64,000 nucleotides of DNA, from contig WBZZ01005745.1 in the NCBI GenBank assembly GCA_019918135.1, forward strand, positions 55,001-119,000. The letters are read 5' to 3'. A program made the translations under genes and the position numbers. The notes beneath the pieces were generated by a model. It saw only the letters and a program-made list of their open reading frames with translations. It made no database searches and was not told the origin of the DNA. This document shows, piece after piece, positions 1-10,981 of the stretch (position 1 is the stretch's first letter; every line of letters begins with the position of its first letter). Source of the DNA: Paulinella micropora (lineage: Eukaryota; Cercozoa; Imbricatea; Euglyphida; Paulinellidae).

Positions 1-1435
1 CATAACTAGTGATAGCACTTGAAATATTCTCGTTAGTTCTCAGAATTTACATTGTTTCGAAAGCGACAAGTAGTCTGTCAAGAGAGTATATGTGTTTTTG
101 ATGACATCTGATCTCCCACGTTCGTTGAGTATTTTACCGGTTCGGTTATAAAAGAATATATTTATTGCACATGATGCCTATCCTTTTACTCAACCAAATT
201 CAACAACTTCGCCAGTAACCCAATCTTCTTCACTTATATACATAAGGATCAAAGATGGTGGGAAAATGTGTGAGACTAGCGAAGCCCAAAAGCAACCAAG
301 GCAGACTAGCGAAGCCAAAAAATAACCAAGGCAAACACCAGCTAATTCTCGTTGCCACTGTCCGGCCTAACGATAATATATTCTGACCTAAAAAGGGTAA
401 CGGACCTTTTTAGTAATATTATCGTTATCCTGTTAAGAGTGTTATTAATCATGATGAACAGTCTCTTATTGTGTCTGGGCCGACACTGGGTATTATCAAA
501 GTAGCACATATTTACCTATCTGCGCCTACAATCCCCTTCCCCGGTTTATCCCGATAACCCCCGTTGATTAGGAGTAGAGAGGTAAATGTGAGGTAGGAAT
601 ATGTTGGCTGTCGAGGTTTGGCTCGAGGTTGATGGCTTCTCTTCCTTCTTGGAGTCGGATAGGCGATTGAAGGAAAGAAATGTTACTGTAGGCGTTACTC
701 CGAATGATTTGGATTTCGGAACATGTGCGAAATTCGAATTTGACTTTGGATTTAATTATCAAATTTGAATTTTGAATTTCGCTCTACACCTTCCCCCCCT
801 GATGACTCTTGTAATACAAATATTAGGAGTAACTTCTTTTGGTCTGGCTCTCCCGTATCGGTCGGGCTCCTTGGAGAGATACACTAAGGATGGGATGTCC
901 TTGGTGGAGCTGTGGTCCAACAGTTGCTACTTCGTCCGCTCTGGTCCTTCTTCGGCGACCAGATCGGCAGAAGTACCACTATCAACACGCCCCCAGTAAC
1001 GTTCCCTGAGCGTTCTCGATAGGATGGGAGCTCCTCATGGCCTTGACTTGGCTGGGATGGACAAAAAGAAAACAACCACAATCTAGCCTTCGGCGGACAG
1101 ATTGCGGACGTATACCCTCACAGCGCGCCTCGAATCCCCTTATCGGACAGAAGGTAATCGGGTCTGGGAAGGAGTCCGCTTGATGGGTCGCGAGACGTGA
1201 AGGAAAGTTCCCAGCGTCCTCGCTCGGCGCGAGGATCCTTCTGATCCCGGGACATATGAGCAGATGTGTTAGCTTTATGCGGATAACCAACTTGCCCGTA
1301 TGTCGTCCATTTGTTGGAATGAACGGGCGCTTTGCCAGTCTAGATTTTTGTTTCGTTTTTGGTGTCCTTGGTGGACTTTTTTGTATAGATATATACAATT
1401 GTATAAAGCCAGCTTGAAGTTATTTTTGGAAGTGT
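1..1435. other. Left edge, no supportable gene
   Basis: This stretch has only short open frames with no recognisable domain. It lies 3' of the minus-strand ORFs that follow the gypsy element and could hold that element's 3' untranslated region or LTR, but no second LTR copy is present in the window to prove it. The only local structure I see is a 30-bp tandem pair, listed separately. Confidence 0.4.
274..333. repeat. Two-copy 30-bp tandem repeat
   Basis: Two adjacent 30-bp units begin with GACTAGCGAAGCC and end with AACCAAGGCA. They differ at a few central positions. Function unknown. Confidence 0.75.
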
Positions 1436-1990
1436 CTAGGAAAATATACAACCCCTACTGGAGGGTTTCAAAACACATCTCTCGTGTCTGCCTCCACATA
1501 TCGTGTGAAATCGTCCTCTGTGCTGGACTGGGAGGATGAGCGGTACCGCTCCTCTGGTTGGTCGAGGGGTGGGGCGTCGCGCTCGTGATCGAGTTGGATG
1601 CAGATCGTCTCTCGTTCGTCGTCGGGTAGCTCGAACGGTCGGATTGACGACTGTGGTTGGTCTTACTCGGGGTATAGCCGTAGTGTAATGGGCAAGGGCC
1701 CCGAGTTTATATTCGTACACTTGCTCCCACCGTGGGTAACAGTGTCGAGAGTGGTAAATGTAGTCCAATAGCTTTGTTGCTTTGTGCCATCTGAACTCTT
1801 CGTCTTGCACCGCGCTGTCCCACCCTGGACGAGCGTGATAACGGAAGTGTCGGGCCCACCTCTCCGCCCAGGATTGGAGGCGTTGAGGGTCGGTTGGGCG
1901 GGCGTTGTGGCGGTTAAGCAGGACATTGAGTAGGTATCCATGGCCGTTTCGGAACAGACGATAGCGAATGGCTATAAGCCATACCGCCAT
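1436..1990 (-). CDS. Small ORF downstream of gypsy ORF3, unknown
   Basis: This open frame of 184 residues starts at an ATG and opens with a short hydrophobic stretch (MAVWLIAIRYRL). The middle (about residues 30-95) is rich in Trp, Arg, His and Tyr and reads like a folded domain. The last third is Arg/Pro/Thr-rich and probably disordered. It begins about 170 bp after the end of the broken ORF at 2161-4216 on the same strand, so it may belong to the same element. I recognise no family. It could also be a chance extension at its C-terminus, where composition becomes simple. Confidence 0.4.
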   Translation of the reverse strand: MAVWLIAIRYRLFRNGHGYLLNVLLNRHNARPTDPQRLQSWAERWARHFRYHARPGWDSAVQDEEFRWHKATKLLDYIYHSRHCYPRWEQVYEYKLGALAHYTTAIPRVRPTTVVNPTVRATRRRTRDDLHPTRSRARRPTPRPTRGAVPLILPVQHRGRFHTICGGRHERCVLKPSSRGCIFS

Positions 1991-2160
1991 GTGTTCTTGT
2001 TGAAAACGGAGATAATGTCTTTGCCGTAGCGTTGCCGCTCCCTGAAATCGGTCGGGGATTATTGGTGGCTGGGGGCGATAGTGACTCCGCCTATGGTGGG
2101 AAGGCGAGGGTGAGATGTATGTGACGCCACTGTCTGATAGGAAGGGGGGGGTTGGGGCGG

Positions 2161-4216
2161 TTATTGGGTACGCTCCTCAAGGGGTACTCCGAGAGCCTCC
2201 TTGATTTGGCGCAACTCGTCGCCTTCCGCTATCAGGATCGCGGCCCTTTCGGAGGTGATAGGCCCGATATGCCTTAACCTCGTCCGGGAGGGGTAGGCCC
2301 GCTCTTTCCAGGAGTCGGTAGTAGGCGTTGATGTCCATTTGTGGCCATCGGAACCTTCGGAGCTCGTATGGTTTCAATAGCTGTTTGGGCAGCGCGTTTA
2401 TGCCATAGAATCGGAGCACATACACTCTTTGTTGATCGGACAAGCTAGCCCAGCCCGTGATAGTCCGAGTCAAAGCCCACTGATCCATGGTCAGTGTTGT
2501 AGGATCCCTCGGAGTGGGTGTGTATGGTTCCACATGTGGGAGTGGATTTTCGCAAGCGGGCCAGGTTGGCGGTCTCGCGGGAACCTCCCATGGTTTTGCA
2601 TCGGATATTGCCACCGGCATGTCTGCTCTTCGCGTTTGTGCTCCATGCACACGTGTGGTCCCCACCGCTCCGGCGACATATATATGTCGGGGGCGAGAAT
2701 CCACCTGTGTGCACAGTTTCGGTTACCGTGGTAGGGCACCGAGTTCAGTCCACCGCAGACCACTCGGATACGATTCTCGTCCTGTGCCGCGTAGTGGTAG
2801 GCCGGGTTGTGTGAATATACCCCCCGCTCATCTCGCATTGGCGGGAGCGGCGGTGGTAGGGGAAGCTCAGGTACGACCCCCTGGGCCGGTCGTTCCTCAA
2901 ATAGGTGAGGGTCCGGTACCCAGTTAACCTGATTGCCGATCAGCATATGCCGGTATGGCTCCTCCGTAGGTTTGAACGGATTGGTACGCGGATTAGTAGT
3001 ATGTTTGAGCGCAGGGCATTCAAGCCGTAGGCGGCGCTCCGCGTCCTTGATATCCGGGTGTGGAGGGTATATGCGATGCATTTGACGTGGCGCTGGGTCA
3101 AAGGCATATCGGACGGGTCTGGCGTACTCTTCGGAGGCCTCTCTCCCCTGAAGGAGGTGAGGATCCATTCCCCGTAGCATCACATCCATCGAAATGCGAT
3201 ATGGCATCACTAATCGGTTGACGCGTGCATAGTTGACCCTTTAGTATGGGGCGGGCTGGAAGGGGGAGGTTTGGGTACTGCGCAGGTAACCCTGATTTGG
3301 TTTCCCATCGGATGACCCGGTAGATGTTCTTGGCTACCGGTCTATCCCCATGACAGTATACAGGTCGGTCGATCGGGCCGTATACGTACGGGATGTCATC
3401 CGTTTTGTGGAAGTATGCCACAAATTCCTCGTTCCTGCCCCAGTGTCGGGGCTGTTCGGGCGGTGGGCAGCGGTGGTGCTGATAATCCATGTTGAAGACC
3501 GCAGGAACGGGTTGGGCTGCCTCGACCGGGTTTGACCCGTTACTGTATTTGTCGGGCTCGGTTTTATCCTTTGGACCAAACCGTCGCCAATAGATAAGGC
3601 GAGCCTTTATGCGTCGCTTTGCTCGGTTGCGCGCTTTTACTTCAGCGTCACTGTCCTCGCCGGACTCGTATTCGGTGTCGGTGTGATCGAACTCGTCCGG
3701 CACACACCATGGTTCGTCGTCAACCCATGGTTGGGTGAGGATACCCTCCGGATCAACGTCCTCGTCCGTCGGAGGAGAGGAAGGTGTGCGCGCAACACTA
3801 GCCAGCGTTGCGGCTCCCTCCGGACTCATGTGGGTAGGCTCGGTGTGCGAGTTATCGGATAGGGTGCTGAGTGGGCTATTTGATAAGGCAGGGCTCGGGC
3901 GGGGTTGGGCGGGTCACTTCGGAATGGTTCCGGCCCCCTTGGTCTCCGAGTGTGCTGTTTTGTGTCTTTTGTGTGTTGGGGTGGCGAACCTGGAGCTTTT
4001 CAACCTGAGCGACTGGGACCCGGACGGTTGTCTTTCCTCCGGTGGTTCGGCCGCTATCGGCTGGCCTGGCTGCCTTGGGTCCGAAGCTTGCCCCGGTCCG
4101 ACCGCGACGACTTGCATGAGCAGGTGTAACACCTGGATGACGCACACCGACGCAACGCACGCTAATAGGAACGCTAGATATTGCTCCAGCGCTGTCTGCA
4201 TGCCTATAGGTGGCAT
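2161..4216 (-). pseudogene. Gypsy-associated third ORF: membrane-anchored, Cys/His-rich, frameshifted
   Basis: This is one long coding unit of about 680 residues in the minus strand, now broken. It starts at 4216 with a hydrophobic segment (about residues 8-40, LAFLLACVASVCVIQVLHLL core) that looks like a signal anchor, followed by a Ser/Pro/Asp-rich acidic region. An in-frame TGA lies near 3913. A frameshift near 3240 moves to the frame running 3210-2491, which holds a C-X13-C-X21-C-X2-H pattern (near 2600-2740). A second shift near 2500 and a third near 2270 lead into an acidic, helical C-terminus ending at TAA 2161. It follows the gypsy polyprotein on the same strand, so position suggests an extra env-like or accessory ORF. 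No env homology is visible. The joining of frames is my inference. Confidence 0.5.
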
Positions 4217-4977
4217 AGTGACGTGATCTTTTGTATATCTGTGACCCGAAATTATGAGTAAGTTAAGTGTGTTTGCTGTGGCGTAAGGGATATTTGTCGT
4301 CTTTGCACACTTGCTTGCTTATGTACATGTCAACAGGGGGATTTGGGTGCGACATGAGCCCTTGGATCCCTTCACCTGTCCGTACTTAATGTCTCGGGAT
4401 TATATATGAATCGGGCTGTCTAGGAATAAGTGCGTGAATGAAGTATATATGCTTATGGCTCTTGGTGTTTTTCAACCTTCCACCCAAACAACGAGATCAA
4501 AAAGGCGTGACATAAATGACGTAACATTCTGTGGAGAATAATCTATCACACCCCACACATGCCAGAGCCGCGGGAGGCGGGCTAGCAACTCAGGAGAAGG
4601 CGAGTGTGATGTGCAATGGCCAGGTTGAGCTAGCCAGAAATTATTCCGACCATGGTGGTAACACCAACTACCGACCCGTCAAGATACCTTCAGGGCCGTC
4701 GCACCCCACGGTGGGAGGAGCAGGGTCATTTTTCCCGTATGTTACATCCTGTTAGGTCCAACCTCCCTTTCTCGTAGAAGAGCAGACTTAGGCAGTATTT
4801 TATAAAAGACAGAGGTATCTTCGGGTGTGTCCCTAGTATGGAAGTGGCTAGGTTTCCGCACGGTGCGGTTGGGCCCGGTACCCCTATACTCGTACGATGC
4901 TACCCGTGTTTGGCTATGCGTTTCATTGATCATCACCTCGACTACTTTCGACCCCGTTTAGATTTAGCAGCTTAGCC
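4217..4977. other. Spacer between gypsy pol end and third ORF
   Basis: About 760 bp with no convincing coding frame between the polyprotein stop (minus TAG at 4978-4980) and the next ORF on the same strand. It may contain the leader or promoter of that ORF. I see no definite motif. Confidence 0.4.
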
Positions 4978-5573
4978 TAGTCGCCTGGTTTGTATTTCCC
5001 CGGTGCTGGTGCCCCTATGAGACCAGTAGAGATGCCTTCGTCGGCTATCTCGTCCCATACCCGTATTGGGATTCGGCCATGTTGGAGGTCGAATGGGTAA
5101 TCTAACACCATGCGTGGCCATACTTGGATCTGCCAGGGTTTGTATCCGGGCGATTTATCGGTAATGCCCTTCCAGAACGTCTCTACGTTCTTCCCGTCCC
5201 GATAAATTGGGTAGAAGACTCAGGATTCAGGATCGTCAAGGTCTTGGTGTGACCGATAGAATTGTAGGACGGGCGGTTCGGCCGCGGTCGCTTTGTGTGC
5301 CCTTGTGGCGCGGACCTTCGGTTCCCATTCCTTGACTTTCATTAGGAAGGAGTCATTTAGGCAATCGTCGCCTACGTGGGCCGTCGGTGGACGGAGGATA
5401 TCGATATATATCTTACCCACGTGCCAATGGATGGTCTTAACGTCCTCGCCTTTGTTCAGCTTGGACTCGCTCTGTGGGCGCTGAGGGGCGATGTCCGCTT
5501 TTTCCTCCTGTTCGGTCTGCGGATGTGTGTCCGGAAGCCGCGGAGCTATGACTGCCGGGGAGGATCCGTCGCC
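4978..5573 (-). pseudogene. Gypsy-1 polyprotein C-terminal domain, cut off by LTR element insertion
   Basis: This is the C-terminal end of the gypsy polyprotein whose integrase lies at 14038-14978. Reading across the inserted element with one copy of the TCGCC duplication removed, the frame stays open (QGD|GSSPAVIAP). The tail contains a domain that recurs after the integrase of the second gypsy element near 51.1-51.6 kb: both have a Pro-[IV]-Tyr-[RK]-Asp start, a central Trp-x-Ile-Gln and a later IPxxxWD motif. A nonsense TGA interrupts it (after DPES, near 5217-5219), and the frame then continues to TAG at 4978. The function of this post-integrase domain is unknown; other integrases use such tails for target-site choice. 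Confidence 0.65.
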
Positions 5574-6028
5574 TGTTATGACCAGATCTCACACAAACAG
5601 AGAGATCAGATCATATTATTAATAATCAAACGGTTTCGACGCAGAGTATCCCTGGAGGATGAAAGTTGACTTTAATATCATATTGATCAAGATTAATGAA
5701 ACGAGAAACAGCTCAACCAAAAGGTTGAATAAAAGGTCCAAAGGCAAACGGTATTACTCCGTTTACTCATGTTATGAATAAATCGTTAATGCCATTGATA
5801 ATAGTTGGAATGGCGAAATATTGCTAATAGGATCAGGAAGTCCTAATCGTTAATAATTATTATTACGTATTGGCATCCGGGACAGGAAGTCCTTATCATC
5901 ACTAATTATTCTATCTTATCGTGAAAATATACAATATTATCATATGATGAGAAAATATGTTAGAGGGTAATGTACTAAGTATGTGTACATGTATTCAACA
6001 TATCGTATCATATAATATAGGTATAACA
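5574..6028 (-). repeat. 3' LTR of element 1
   Basis: About 455 bp, with TGTTAT at one end and ATAACA at the other. It is nearly identical to 13582-14037 apart from scattered substitutions and small indels, which indicates a fairly young insertion. Confidence 0.9.
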
Positions 6029-6042
6029 CTCCCCCCGGACGA
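6029..6042 (-). promoter_or_regulatory. Polypurine tract of element 1
   Basis: On the minus strand this reads TCGTCCGGGGGGAG and directly precedes the 3' LTR, the expected site for plus-strand priming of reverse transcription. The same 14-mer precedes both LTRs of the nested element 2, so the two families are related. Confidence 0.85.
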
Positions 6043-7104
6043 GTGATCCGTTATGAAATAAAGATATGAAGGATCAACTCTGTATTATGTAATACTCCCC
6101 CCGAAAGGTATGTCCAGTGAAAAAATATGGACTAGTACACATGGTTATGCGTAAAGCAAATGCGTTTGCAATCAAAACATTTAAAGGTATAGCCAATGTG
6201 ATTATTGGTGACGAAAATATGTTTCGGAAGTCATATCGGGGTAGATATGAGGTCTATGTCAAATAGATCTACAAAGGGGATATCGAGTAAATATATGATA
6301 GGGATATCGAGTAAATACAGACTGGTGTAAGATGGCAATAAGGTCAGATATGACGATTAAATTAGATTGTCAAATTTTATGACAAATGATAAAATTACGC
6401 AATGAAAGCTTGGTATGGGGAGGGGGACCAGAGGAGAGAGGTACTTTCTTGTTGAATCAGTTTATAGTCATTGCGAACTATAGTACTTACTATTTTGCTC
6501 AAAGTCAGATAAGGGAAGTCAAAAGGTTAGAGTCCGCGCAAAAGGATGCCAGGTTATGAAATGGTCGATCAGTGAGACCGGGCCCGGAGGCAAAGACGGG
6601 TCGAGGCCAATGGGGCGTGTTGGCTGGAGCATAGTGATCCGACGAGGGGCCGGGGCACGAAGGCGGGATCGATTGTCCGCAAACGAGCTGGTTGCAGACT
6701 GAGAAGCCGACACGCGGGCAACGAGGGGCCGGTCTGGGGGTCCATGTCGATGCGAGGTGGCATAAAAAGATTGGAGAGAGCAGGAGGGTCAGAGAGTTAT
6801 TGGGTGTTGGAAAAAGTGATGGTTGGGTATGGGGTGCAAAAAGATTGAAGGTGATGTAGTTGTTGAGTTTTGAAAAGAAATATATATATATATATGTTGT
6901 ATATATATATAGTAATATATATATATACATATATATATTACATTATATAATATATATAAAGGAAAAATATACATATATGTATGTGTATATATAGTATGTA
7001 TATATATATATATTATATATAATATATATATATATTTAAAGGAAAAAAATATATGTATGTATATATACTATATAAAAACAAAGGAAAAATATATGTATAT
7101 ATAT
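6043..7104. other. Element 1 interior, left part, AT microsatellites
   Basis: AT-rich sequence with no supported gene. From about 6885 to 7104 it is mostly (TA)n-type microsatellite broken by AAAGGAAAAA words. This AT tract is the target into which element 2 inserted. Confidence 0.6.
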
Positions 7105-7281
7105 TGTTATTCCATATATTTCGTTACCATTCAGATGCTAATGATTTCCGTTATATGTGATAGCTTCCCCTTAAGTTTTTATTACGACGCAACTTGCTAA
7201 TCGACCAAAACATACACTTGTTTTACCTCTGCGCATGCGTCGATTCATATATTTCTCACCAGATATATCGTCCGGGGGGAG
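7105..7281 (+). repeat. Collapsed first unit of element 2 (LTR stub plus 3' interior)
   Basis: 7105-7121 matches the LTR start with about one mismatch. 7122-7281 matches 10825-10981 closely, ending with the polypurine tract. It looks like a tandem element copy reduced by deletion. Confidence 0.7.
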
Positions 7282-7806
7282 TGTTATTCTATATATTTCA
7301 TACATAATTATCTGGAATATATTTAGAATATTAATCCGTAACCGGTATTATATTCACCGATGAGGACAACATATCAGGTGTTCATACAGAAATTCCTTAA
7401 CAGTCGTTACAGCCACTTATACCGTTATTTACTGACTCAGTTGGCAATTGCCAATATTCATGAACACAGTTGGCAATTACCAATATCATTTATATCAGTG
7501 TCACTTTATTAGTTTCTCCACTAATATTGTCTCTGATCCATAGTTGTTTCGACATTTACGATGCCGTGGAAACACGTGTTTATACAGGGTACAAACTGTT
7601 CAGAGCGCGCCCTATCTTACCCGTATTTCCATACAGACTTCAGCTAGGCACGCAGCCAAACAGACACGCGTCCAAGCACGCTGCTTATCAGTTTCTTGTA
7701 CATTGTTTCATTCTCAGTAAAGTATTTTACCCATTTCTTCAAAGTCATTCTAATGACTAAGTATATGTTTTACTCGGCGTAAATGCCGTGTCGATAAGTA
7801 ATAACA
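7282..7806 (+). repeat. LTR A of element 2
   Basis: 525 bp, starting TGTTATTC and ending GTAATAACA. It aligns along its length with 10982-11511 with small indels. A polypurine tract precedes it at 7268-7281 and a primer-binding site follows. Confidence 0.85.
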
Positions 7807-7820
7807 GGTCATGAGCCAGC
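7807..7820 (+). promoter_or_regulatory. Primer-binding site of element 2
   Basis: GGTCATGAGCCAGC directly follows the LTR. Its complement (GCTGGCTCATGACC) has the form of a tRNA-Met anticodon arm with CAT in a seven-base loop, so an internal half-tRNA primer is likely, as in copia. The ATG at 7811 lies within it. Confidence 0.6.
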
Positions 7821-7942
7821 CGCTCCAACTGACGTGGACAAGGCAGAATCCTTCAACCACACCGACCGTAGAAGCAACGAAGAAGTCAACGTACAACAAC
7901 AGCGGGGAAGGGGTGAGCTCACTGGAGCAACAGACCGCGTAA
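7811..7942 (+). CDS. Short ORF starting inside the primer-binding site
   Basis: A 43-residue frame begins with the ATG embedded in the primer-binding site and ends at TAA 7940-7942. It is Thr/Gln/Ser-rich (starts MSQPLQLTWT) with no known domain. Its position matches the gag start of the related copia element at 40367, so it may be a gag remnant or leader peptide. Parts of its coding sequence are imperfectly repeated at about 8075-8165. Translation is unproven. Confidence 0.35.
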   Translation: MSQPLQLTWTRQNPSTTPTVEATKKSTYNNSGEGVSSLEQQTA

Positions 7943-10900
7943 GCTACTGTTTCTGTACAAATCAACCAGAGTTCTAACAAGACACTGGCCAGTGGCACAC
8001 GTGTACAACAAATTATTTCCGTCCGTAGTATTTCCGTCCGTAGTATTTTCGTCCGTAGTATTTCCGTCCGTCCGAAACAACGACATCAACGACAGCAACG
8101 AGGGGTGGTGAGTTCCAACGACCGGAACAACAGACCGCAGAAGCTACTGTCTTATTGTTATTAATCAGGTGGAGCAGCGTCACTAGCGTCAAGCCGACGC
8201 CTCCCACCGAATCAACGAATTATATATCACTGCTACCTTACTGCAACTGTACCGTATGGCCGTGGGAGTAACTCTACGACGACCAAAGCCCCCTACTGCT
8301 GCTGAACGACGATCAACTTCTACAAGCAATGCTGACGTCGCCTTCCCAAGCCTCTTTATCACTCCCGTGCCCATCCATGGCTCTTCGTCTGATCTGCCGA
8401 CTTATCTGGGACCCTGGAACACCAACACATACAACTAACCTTGGCGACGTCTCTCTTTTGGCCTTCGTTTAGTGTGTTTCCGTCATAAACACACATAAAA
8501 AGGGAAAATCTCGCCTCTACTGTTCCCTTTCTCTTGTTACTCTCGACTCTTTCTGCTTTTCCTTGCAGATGATCATGAGACCAAATATTCGCCCTTGGCT
8601 TTCGATTTGACGCGGCCGTGCTCTTTTCTGCCTTCTGTTCCTGTGCGACTACCTCCTCTTCCTCTCCACTCATCATCAGCTAAGTCCCCTTTCAGCTCAT
8701 TACAACATTCATTCTTCCTTCTTACTATCTCTAACACTAACACTATCCTTCTTATCACTTATTTTATTCTAGTATATATACACCGCCAACTTACTTGTCT
8801 TTCCTAACCCTTGTTAAACCTACCTCTCTGTCTACCTACCCTTGCTTTACGCAACAACCTCTTGATTATAGTCAGGCGACCAAACTTCAACGTGAGAATT
8901 ATGATAGGCAGAATAGGCAACTATAAATTCAGGACTAAGAAACACAGATCGACAAGACAAGGCAACAAGCAAAGACAGAATTAGCAACAGCATAAATAGG
9001 AGACACAATAACAATAGAAAAAGAAACAGAAAGAATCAGAAACAAAGAAAGAATAGATTGAACAGACAGATATAAAATCAGACACAGACATACAGACCAT
9101 CTCCAATAACATTCATCCATCTTATCCCATTTTCACACACACACCACACAATTTGTTCCCATGCATTTAGATAGATATTTCACAACTCTCCCATGCATTT
9201 CCAGACATACAAACACATTCATTGCTTAGTATTCCTTGTGTAAACATGCCTTTTCACCAGCATACGAAACATGATATGCACTGTGATATGGACAACACAC
9301 AGTCATTTTCACGCGAACTTTTTCATATACATAGCACCCTCACTAACAATCACTACGCGTTTATTTCTTGATTGTGCATACAACAACACAACTACAACAT
9401 CCACATTGTGTGATAACTTGTTCTTCATACATCATTCATTGTACATCACTCCACAAACAAAAAAGACACACACAAAACATAACAACATACATACATAGAT
9501 GCTTATAGATTAGTATAGTACATACAGAGAGAGCAAATGAGATAAAAGTAATAGTATGTAGTAAAAATAATGTTAAAGTGAAGATAATAATAAATTATTA
9601 GTAATTATAATAATAACATAACATTACATAACATTACAATAAAATAGCAGACAGACAGACAGACCAGCACAAGCAGGCAGACAGACAGACAGATAGAAAA
9701 GACATGTCATGGAAATAAATAAATCATAAAGAATAAGTAAATAATAAAGTAAAAATATAGGACTAAACAATATAAATAAGCATAACAACAACGATCAAAC
9801 TCACATTATACGAAATGAAAACAAAAAGAAGAAGAAGAAGAAGAAGAAGAAGAAGAAAAAGACGAAAAAGAAGAAGAAGAAGAAGAAGAAGAAGAAGAAG
9901 AAGAAGAAGAAGAAGAAAAAGAAGAAAGAGGAAGAAAGTGAAAGACAGAGAGGAGAATCTATCTATCTCTCTATCTATCTATCTCTCTATCTATTATCTC
10001 TCTATCTATCTTTCTATCTATCTCTCTATCTATCTCTTTCTATCTATCCTTTTCCAACTATCTCTCTCTATCTATGCCTATATATATCTGACTATCCCAT
10101 TCTATATATCTCTCTCCATTACCCGCTCTATGTATTCCTTTCTCTCTCTACTTTTCCCTCTCTATAATTTCTCTTTTCTCTCAGCCCATATCCATCACGT
10201 ACTACCCTTAAGCTTATAACTATCATCAACCCCCTTTCTCCTTCCTCTCTTAATCCACAAAAATTTGCAATAATTCACAAACCACTCAATCAATTCCACC
10301 CAGTGAAGCCCTCCACCCCATTAAGCTTGGCCCACTCCGCAACCCCCTTGGACCAGCCAGACCCTTGGCCCTACTGCCCGGCCCCACCAGCCCCTTACTG
10401 GATTGAACACTGCTTTGAGCTCTCAACTTTCTATCCTTGCGCCCTTCGGCCCAGCCTTCTCACCAACAACTTCCCGGACTTTACCCAACCACCGGTGCGT
10501 GCAACGTTTAACAATGCTAAAAAGCCTCCAGAAGACGGACAATTCACCGCTCTCTCTCTCTCTCTGTGAACTAATTTCTGACACTTAATGATTTCCCCGT
10601 TTTGCTCAATCGAGACACAATTCTCTTTTGCACGTGGCCACTTTTAAACCACATACGTGCACTGTAACTCGTATATCATTCTGTAACTCCTTCCAGATAA
10701 GATATTATCTTTTTGCCCGTAATCATTCTTAAATCATTACGAGTACAAATCATAATATTCACATAATATTCATATACTATTACCTGTGTTATAACAGTAT
10801 TACTTTCTTTGATTGTCATGTCGTTACCATTCAAATGCTAATGATTTCCGTTGTATGTGATAGCTTCCCCTTAAGTTTTTATTACGACGCAACTTGCTAA

Positions 10901-10967
10901 TCGACCAAAACATACACTTGTTTTACCTCTGCGCATGCGTCGATTCATATATTTCTCACCAGATATA
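7943..10967. other. Element 2 interior without gag or pol
   Basis: No credible retroelement protein is encoded here. The stretch holds a 15-bp minisatellite (8014-8073), an AAG-rich tract (about 9816-9940), TCTA/TCTC microsatellite (about 9957-10080) and short runs of ACAGACAG (about 9650-9695). A Pro-rich plus frame at 10303-10569 is probably chance. Open frames over the simple repeats are not genes. Confidence 0.6.
8014..8073 (+). repeat. 15-bp minisatellite, four units
   Basis: Four tandem copies of TATTTCCGTCCGTAG, with one C-to-T change in the third unit. Confidence 0.85.
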
Positions 10968-10981
10968 TCGTCCGGGGGGAG
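10968..10981 (+). promoter_or_regulatory. Polypurine tract of element 2
   Basis: TCGTCCGGGGGGAG immediately before LTR B. It is identical to the tract at 7268-7281 and, on the other strand, to the tract of element 1. Confidence 0.85.

Noticed and set aside
6505..6930. Minus ORF beginning poly Tyr/Ile
   Set aside because: Its start is AT microsatellite and the rest has no domain and no support in other frames or copies.
10303..10569. Pro-rich plus ORF in element 2
   Set aside because: Short, ends in a TCTC microsatellite, no relative and no splice context.
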